Shown here: one piece after another, positions 7,041-10,493 of the stretch
How positions within the stretch are numbered: position 1 is the first letter of the stretch
Layout of the letters: each line of letters starts with the position of its first letter
Notes under the pieces: model-generated
What the model saw: only the letters and a program-made list of their open reading frames with translations
Databases searched by the model: none
Told to the model about the DNA's origin: nothing
NCBI GenBank assembly: GCA_045632305.1
Contig: JAZQWL010000019.1
Span: forward strand, 1 to 10,493
DNA: 10,493 nucleotides
Direction: 5' to 3'
From: SVTX01 sp045632305
Lineage (GTDB): Bacteria > Bacillota > Clostridia > Oscillospirales > CAG-272
Position numbers and translations under genes: made by a program

Positions 7041-7778
7041 TTACTTTCCGCTGTCCTCGTAAGAGTTGTCCATATTGAGCTTGTCCTTTGCTTCCTTGGA
7101 AAAATAATCCATAGGGTCTACCGCAAGACCGTCAACCGTCATCTCCATATGAAGATGGGGCTCTTCGGCAAGCTCGGAGATCGCGCTCTCACCGACAGTT
7201 GCGATCTTCTGACCGCGAGTCACCTTGACACCCTCAACAATACCCTCGGGAAGCTCGGTCGAAAGATTCTTGTAAATTGTAAACACCTTTTCATCGTGAG
7301 CGACCGCTATGCACTTACCCATAAGTGCGTCATCCCAGATTCTTGCGACCTCACCGTCAGCTGCAGCATAAACGGGCGCGGCCTCACCTGTAACGATGTC
7401 GATACCGAGGTGAACTCTGTAATCACCCATGGTGTCAGACCATACCTGAATTGTGGGATCGTGCTTCTTTGAAACTGTGCCCGTGGATACGGGAAGATTC
7501 AAAGCAAACTCCTCATCACTGTCAGAAAAAGTTTCATCAGAGCCGCCATCATTGTAAGTCGGGGGGGTAATCTGCTCTGTTTTCTGCTCGGTTTTTTCTT
7601 CCGTTACGATAGAATCGTCTTTTGCATACTTCTTCTTTGCAACATTAGTCGCAATACTTACCGATGCGATAACAACGACCGCAACCAAAAGACATGCTAA
7701 GGACGCCATAGCACCCTTATGCTTGGAAAGCTCACGGCACTTCTGTCCGAATTTGCTGTCCTTCAATTTCTTCCACAT
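7041..7778 (-). CDS. Membrane-anchored M23 (LytM-type) metallopeptidase, SpoIIQ-like
   Basis: A 245-residue protein with a basic cytoplasmic N-terminus, one membrane segment (about 24-44, MASLACLLVAVVVIASVSIAT), an acidic Glu/Thr/Asp linker (about 55-92) and a C-terminal LytM domain. All zinc ligands of active M23 endopeptidases are present: H123 and D127 in HLGID, and H208 and H210 in HLHME. The order FALNLPVSTGTVSKKHD, WSDTMGDYRVHLGIDI, YKNLS and EEPHLHMEM closely follows clostridial SpoIIQ, the forespore partner of SpoIIIAH in engulfment, so that is my best reading. Several clostridial SpoIIQ proteins, unlike that of Bacillus, keep the zinc site. Neither spoIID nor spoIIID is adjacent here, so a general cell-wall hydrolase is the alternative. 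ATG 7778 has AAGGAGA (7786-7792) 7 bases upstream. No strong sigma-A promoter is seen before it. Confidence 0.85.
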   Translation of the reverse strand: MWKKLKDSKFGQKCRELSKHKGAMASLACLLVAVVVIASVSIATNVAKKKYAKDDSIVTEEKTEQKTEQITPPTYNDGGSDETFSDSDEEFALNLPVSTGTVSKKHDPTIQVWSDTMGDYRVHLGIDIVTGEAAPVYAAADGEVARIWDDALMGKCIAVAHDEKVFTIYKNLSTELPEGIVEGVKVTRGQKIATVGESAISELAEEPHLHMEMTVDGLAVDPMDYFSKEAKDKLNMDNSYEDSGK

Positions 7779-7879
7779 ATTTTAATCTCCTTTTTGTCCG
7801 CTAAAATTTGTAATTTCAACTACATTACGGCTACAACCATATTATCTGCCACAAATTCAAGATATATACAAAAGTTTTG

Positions 7880-7912
7880 AAAAATAAAAGAGGGTGTCTT
7901 TTGACACACCCC
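7880..7912 (-). terminator. Minus-strand terminator downstream of the tandem repeats
   Basis: On the minus strand GGGTGTGTC, loop AAAA and GACACCC (plus 7892-7912) form a GC-rich hairpin followed by TCTTTTATTTTT (7880-7891). The plus strand has no T tract after the hairpin. It would end a minus-strand transcript running through the tandem repeats, from DUF378 or from within the repeats. Confidence 0.75.
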
Positions 7913-7924
7913 AAAAAATTAACC

Positions 7925-8136
7925 AAACGCATGGATAGCTGATTTTGATGCAGAAGTCGTGACCACGTTATCGTAGCCGTACGAGGGTACGGCAGAGAGC
8001 GGGGGCGCGGCTAAAAAGCCACATTAACCGAAGAAACCCACCGAAACGGTGGGTTTCAACATTGAAATATACACTTTAAGTTAAGTTGTTTTTTGTTTGA
8101 CTTTTTGTCTGGCTTTTGCTCTGCGCAAAATCAGCT
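7925..8136. repeat. 213-bp tandem repeat, copy 1 (possible structured RNA or MITE)
   Basis: First of two nearly identical copies. The core runs from 7938 to 8135 and is bounded by an imperfect inverted repeat, GCTGATTTTGATGCAGA (7938-7954) against TCTGCGCAAAATCAGC (8120-8135), which differ by a one-base bulge and one change. Inside are several hairpins: GCCGTAC-GAGG-GTACGGC (7976-7993), GGCT-AAAA-AGCC (8009-8020) and an 11-bp perfect stem with loop AAA (8033-8057). A T-rich stretch (plus strand) lies at 8081-8118. The leader AAACGCATGG precedes the core. I find no plausible open reading frame. The nested stems suit a structured RNA closed by a long-range stem or a small non-autonomous element; transcription direction is not settled, though a minus-strand terminator lies just to the left. 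Confidence 0.85.
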
Positions 8137-8348
8137 AAACGCATGGCTGAGATGATTTTGATGCAGAAGTCGTGACCACGTTATCGTAGCCGTACGAGGG
8201 TACGGCAGAGAGCGGGGGCGCGGCTAAAAAGCCACATTAATCGAAGAAACCCACCGAAACGGTGGGTTTCAACATTGAAATATACACTTTAAGTTGAGTT
8301 GTTTTTTGTTTGACTTTTTGTGTGGCTTTTGCTCTGCGCAAAATCAGC
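8137..8348. repeat. 213-bp tandem repeat, copy 2 (possible structured RNA or MITE)
   Basis: Second copy, offset by 213 bases in the core (8151-8348). I count four base differences from copy 1 over the 198-base core (7939/8152, 8028/8241, 8083/8296, 8109/8322), plus an altered junction after AAACGCATGG (8137-8146). None of these changes falls in the stems at 8189-8206, 8222-8233 or 8246-8270. The end-to-end inverted repeat remains, as GATTTTGATGCAGA (8154-8167) against TCTGCGCAAAATC (8333-8345). The copy ends 11 bases from the stop codon of the DUF378 gene. The high identity points to a recent duplication or gene conversion. Confidence 0.85.
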
Positions 8349-8359
8349 CAGCCATCAAA

Positions 8360-8593
8360 TCAATGCTGTTCGATTCGTTCATACTCCTCTTCAACCGTCC
8401 ACGAACGGAACAGGAGCGAAATGCACCAAAGTCCCGCAAGACCTACAAGAGAATATACTATTCTCGAGAACACTGCGTCCTGACCGCCGCCTATCCAGGC
8501 AACGAGGTCAAACTGAAAAAGTCCGATGCTTCCCCAGTTAAGCGCGCCTATAACCGTAAGTGCAAGCGCGATTCTATCTATAATTCTCATCAT
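8360..8593 (-). CDS. DUF378 family small membrane protein
   Basis: A 77-residue protein with two hydrophobic segments (about 8-34 and 43-63) joined by a short glycine-rich turn, and an acidic C-terminus. The phrases ALTVIGALNWGSIGLFQFDL and SRIVYSLVGLAGLW are the hallmark of DUF378 (Pfam PF04070), small two-helix membrane proteins of unknown function that are widespread in Firmicutes. ATG 8593 is chosen over the next codon, also ATG, because AGGT lies 6 bases upstream of it. It sits between the FkbM terminator and the tandem repeats. I see no convincing promoter in the 50 bases before it and no terminator directly after it, so its message may run through the repeats to the hairpin at 7892-7912. 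Confidence 0.85.
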   Translation of the reverse strand: MMRIIDRIALALTVIGALNWGSIGLFQFDLVAWIGGGQDAVFSRIVYSLVGLAGLWCISLLFRSWTVEEEYERIEQH

Positions 8594-8641
8594 TGTGTTA
8601 CCTTTCCTTTTCTTGAAAATACAAGGTTAAAATATAAAAAT

Positions 8642-8673
8642 AATAACAGTCCAGCTGTATTAGGACTGTTATT
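8642..8673 (-). terminator. Terminator of the FkbM methyltransferase gene
   Basis: AATAACAGTCC (8642-8652) and GGACTGTTATT (8663-8673) form a perfect 11-bp stem with a 10-base loop. On the minus strand the stem is followed by a T-rich tract (ATTTTTATATTTT). Confidence 0.85.
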
Positions 8674-8713
8674 AGTTTGTTCGGCTGAAATTTCAATATT
8701 CAAGCCAAATTAT

Positions 8714-9826
8714 TCAATTTTTTACCGCATAAAGATTAATGTCCCACGCGGGAATATATCTGAAGCGGCGGAGATAGAGCGAATATGCAGGATTCATTTC
8801 ATTTATAAATATAGGCAGATCAAAAATATCCGCGCTTCTGTGATAGAGGGAAAGAAGAAGAGACGGAGAAAAACTCTTTATCGTTTTCTCAGATCCGAGA
8901 AGCGCCTCGTATTCCGAGCCCTCCACGTCGTATTTTACGTAATCCACACCCGCGCCGCAAAGTATATTGTCAAGAGAGTCCGCCTTAACCTCAACGATTT
9001 TTTTCTTTCTTTGATTTATCGCGTCGGAAAACGCCGAGGTGTTCTGTGTCATGGATGCGTTTCGGTTGCCGGAGCCGTCAAAGTAAAGCGTTTCTTCCCC
9101 GCTCCACGCTCCAAGATTGTGCGCCTCAATATTAAGCTCCACACCGCTTGCCCACTCGTTGAGCTTGCGGAAATTCCGACGGTCGGGCTCAAATGCAACT
9201 ACCTTTTTAAGATTTTTCGCATATCTTGAAAGCTCACGAATGGAGTCGCCGTTGTACGCGCCAAGATCGGCGGACACCTCAATGCTCTCGGCTTTGAGAA
9301 TATCAGAGTACGCCTCGTCAAGCGAGCTTTCGGCATCCCGAAGGTAAGAAATTTTACCGTAAAGCTTATACTTTATTATGTTGTCGTAAATACGTCGGGA
9401 TTCTTCGTCCGAGAAAAGCTCGCGCGCCTTATTTATCTTGTCAATATTTTTGCTGTAAAATTCAAAATTAAAAATTTCATCGCCGTAAACGGGCACGTCG
9501 GGCGCATAAAGCTCGCACTCGTCTGCAATTCTGTAAATATTTTCAAGTACGTCGGGCAAGCTTGAAGCAAACGAAAGCAGAACGATAATGTTCTCCTTCC
9601 CGTACTTTTCCTTGGTTTCCGTATACGACAAAACGCGCTTTCCGTGAAATTCGTGCCCGCGCACAAATCCGTCGGAGGCAAAGAAATCCGATATTTCAAT
9701 TCCGTACCGCTCGGCAACCGATAAAATTTTGTCCGCGCCGTTTCCCATGCCGTATAATACTATTTTTTTGTCCGTTTTCTTTAAATATTCCCACAAATCA
9801 GGAAATCGCTCAACGTTTTTATACAT
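8714..9826 (-). CDS. FkbM family SAM-dependent methyltransferase with N-terminal Rossmann-like domain
   Basis: A 370-residue soluble protein. The C-terminal half (about 180-365) is an FkbM-type methyltransferase: SAM-binding motif ADLGAYNGDS (187-196), acidic motif AFEPDRRN (211-218), and VDYVKYDVEGSEYEALLG (294-311), which matches the family's hallmark segment, followed by LYHRSADIFDLP. The first 115 residues look like a separate Rossmann-type domain, starting KKIVLYGMGNGADKIL with a glycine-rich turn, as seen in enzymes acting on nucleotide-linked sugars or polysaccharides. Such proteins usually O-methylate sugars or lipids of surface glycans, but no glycosyltransferase neighbours are present, so the substrate is unknown. 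ATG 9826 is supported by AAGGA (9833-9837) 6 bases upstream. It is transcribed divergently from hinT through an overlapping promoter and ends at its own terminator. Confidence 0.85.
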   Translation of the reverse strand: MYKNVERFPDLWEYLKKTDKKIVLYGMGNGADKILSVAERYGIEISDFFASDGFVRGHEFHGKRVLSYTETKEKYGKENIIVLLSFASSLPDVLENIYRIADECELYAPDVPVYGDEIFNFEFYSKNIDKINKARELFSDEESRRIYDNIIKYKLYGKISYLRDAESSLDEAYSDILKAESIEVSADLGAYNGDSIRELSRYAKNLKKVVAFEPDRRNFRKLNEWASGVELNIEAHNLGAWSGEETLYFDGSGNRNASMTQNTSAFSDAINQRKKKIVEVKADSLDNILCGAGVDYVKYDVEGSEYEALLGSEKTIKSFSPSLLLSLYHRSADIFDLPIFINEMNPAYSLYLRRFRYIPAWDINLYAVKN

Positions 9827-9838
9827 AATTTTTCCTTG

Positions 9839-9867
9839 TTGACAACTAAATTTTTTGATGCTATAAT
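9839..9867 (+). promoter_or_regulatory. Consensus sigma-A promoter of hinT
   Basis: TTGACA (9839-9844) and TATAAT (9862-9867) both match the sigma-A consensus perfectly and are 17 bases apart, with TGC before the -10. Transcription would start near 9874, about 43 bases before ATG 9917. The start lies inside the minus-strand -10 element of the FkbM promoter. Confidence 0.88.
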
Positions 9868-9868
9868 A

Positions 9869-9897
9869 ATTGTATCACAAAACATTAAATTTGTAAA
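9869..9897 (-). promoter_or_regulatory. Divergent promoter of the FkbM gene, overlapping the hinT promoter
   Basis: On the minus strand TTTACA (plus 9892-9897) and TACAAT (9869-9874) are 17 bases apart, with TGA before the -10. Its start point near 9862 falls within the plus-strand -10, and the two -10 elements are one base apart. The leader to ATG 9826 is about 36 bases. Confidence 0.65.
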
Positions 9898-9916
9898 GAA
9901 AAAGGAGTATTTAAAT

Positions 9917-10261
9917 ATGTGCGACAGCTGTATTTTTTGTAAAATAATCAAGGGCGATATTCCCTCGCAGAAGGTTTTTGAAAACGAAAAGGTTTTCGCG
10001 TTCCGTGACATCAATCCCCAAGCGCCCACACACGTGCTTGTAGTTCCCAAAAAGCATATCGAATCCGCGGACTGTATCAATACTGACAACAGCCACTACG
10101 TCACCGCAATTTTCGAAGCAATTCCCGAAATTGCAAAAGCAGAGGGACTTACAAACGGCTACCGTGTTATTACCAACATCGGCGAGGACGGAGCGCAGTC
10201 TGTAAAGCACATCCACTTCCACATTCTCGGTGGAAAGAAGCTTCCCGAAGCGATAGTATAA
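9917..10261 (+). CDS. hinT: HIT family protein, HinT-like nucleoside phosphoramidase
   Basis: A 114-residue histidine-triad protein, the usual size for bacterial HinT, which hydrolyses adenosine 5'-phosphoramidate and aminoacyl-adenylate-like compounds in the cytosol. The N-terminus CIFCKIIKGDIPS (5-17) with C5 and C8 and the block DINPQAPTHVLVVPKKHI (31-48) are classic. The triad is H98-I-H100-F-H102, preceded by GAQSV; H100 is the expected nucleophile. The C5, C8, H48 and H98 set is the likely structural zinc site found in many Gram-positive members. ATG 9917 is used because AAGGAG (9902-9907) lies upstream and the conserved sequence begins there; the reading frame stays open back to 9836, but that stretch is promoter. 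The C-terminus stops soon after HILGGKK, slightly short compared with proteins that end in a tryptophan/proline tail. Confidence 0.93.
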   Translation: MCDSCIFCKIIKGDIPSQKVFENEKVFAFRDINPQAPTHVLVVPKKHIESADCINTDNSHYVTAIFEAIPEIAKAEGLTNGYRVITNIGEDGAQSVKHIHFHILGGKKLPEAIV

Positions 10262-10293
10262 TAGAAAAGCTCCCTTCAAGTATGGGTGATGTT

Positions 10294-10323
10294 CTTAGCG
10301 GAGAATTTGAAAACACCGCTAAG
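10294..10323. repeat. Inverted repeat downstream of hinT
   Basis: CTTAGCGG (10294-10301) and CCGCTAAG (10316-10323) are perfect arms around 14 bases. Weaker pairing continues outward (GTGATG at 10286-10291 with CATCGC at 10330-10335). No T tract follows, so it is not an evident terminator. Confidence 0.6.
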
Positions 10324-10335
10324 TGCGAGCATCGC

Positions 10336-10372
10336 ATTTGACTAGTCAAATACAAAATGGGTACAAAATGGG
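10336..10372. repeat. 16-bp palindrome and an 11-bp tandem direct repeat
   Basis: ATTTGACTAGTCAAAT (10336-10351) is a perfect palindrome. It runs into two perfect adjacent copies of TACAAAATGGG (10351-10361 and 10362-10372). The arrangement resembles a protein-binding site or the end of a mobile or interspersed element; the role is unknown. Confidence 0.6.
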
Positions 10373-10400
10373 CGAATCCCAAGCCCTTATAACGACAGAA

Positions 10401-10450
10401 AGAGCAAGAGTAAAAGGAAAATTCCTTCTATTCTTGCTCTGTTCGTTTTT
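10401..10450 (+). terminator. Strong terminator in the repeat-rich tail after hinT
   Basis: Arms at 10401-10419 and 10422-10440 form a 19-bp stem with one G-T wobble and one mismatch, followed by GTTCGTTTTT. It could end the hinT transcript, though it is about 140 bases after the stop codon, or belong to an interspersed repeat. The remaining bases to 10493 contain a small hairpin, TGATGC-CGGC-GCATCA (10461-10476), and no gene. Confidence 0.7.
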
Positions 10451-10493
10451 ACAGATGAATTGATGCCGGCGCATCATGAATTGGCTTCGCCAT

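Noticed and set aside
8024..8062. Mini-ORF on the minus strand (MLKPTVSVGFFG) in repeat copy 1, and its copy 2 version ending in D
   Set aside because: The peptide is just a translation of the perfect hairpin; there is no ribosome binding site upstream, and a structural role explains the sequence better.
7925..8348. CRISPR array
   Set aside because: Only two copies exist, the unit is 213 bp with almost no unique spacer, and no cas gene is nearby.
8294..9229. Open frame of 311 residues on the plus strand across the repeat, DUF378 and FkbM regions
   Set aside because: It runs from repeat copy 2 antisense through two well-supported genes and two intergenic signals, and has a composition without any known domain.
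10170..10382. Open frame of 70 residues on the minus strand at the right end
   Set aside because: It overlaps the end of hinT antisense and runs through the palindrome and tandem repeats; no ribosome binding site or domain is seen.

Overview
The window reads like a chromosomal stretch of an anaerobic, spore-forming Gram-positive bacterium, most likely an uncultured member of class Clostridia (the Oscillospirales/Christensenellales neighbourhood is a guess). The reasons are AGGAG-type ribosome binding sites, compact sigma-A promoters with extended -10 elements, U-tract terminators between most units, a SpoIIQ-like M23 protein, and an operon joining Maf, MreB and a class B penicillin-binding protein. 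I see no rRNA, tRNA, CRISPR array, prophage or complete insertion sequence.

Layout. Bases 1-181 are the 3' end of a Crp/Fnr-type regulator, followed by a terminator. An iron-dependent alcohol dehydrogenase (413-1606, +) has its own promoter and converges on the next operon at a bidirectional terminator (1608-1636). The minus-strand operon maf-mreB-pbp2 (5424 down to 1640) starts from a good extended -10 promoter at 5484-5512 and carries three cell-envelope/elongation functions. Upstream of it, also on the minus strand, are a separately promoted and terminated PlsC-like acyltransferase with a built-in zinc ribbon (5608-6879) and a membrane-anchored M23 protein resembling SpoIIQ (7041-7778). 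Then comes a roughly 580-base gene-free stretch holding a minus-strand terminator and two almost identical tandem copies of a 213-bp structured element. It is followed by a small DUF378 membrane protein (8360-8593, -) and an FkbM methyltransferase (8714-9826, -). The FkbM gene is divergent from a HIT-family (HinT) gene (9917-10261, +), and the two promoters overlap. The last 230 bases hold no gene but are dense in inverted and direct repeats and end in a strong terminator.

How the genes work together. The best-supported unit is the elongasome operon: MreB filaments organise the lateral-wall synthesis in which PBP2 is the transpeptidase, and Maf is a house-cleaning nucleotide pyrophosphatase often found beside mreB in Firmicutes. 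The usual mreC and mreD are absent between mreB and pbp2. The MreB is divergent and carries serine where the presumed catalytic glutamate should be.

The parts most worth a second look are the tandem 213-bp element (7925-8348), the MreB active-site substitution, the face-to-face promoters at 9839-9897, and the repeat-rich tail after hinT. I do not see a complete, clearly new multi-gene system in this window.
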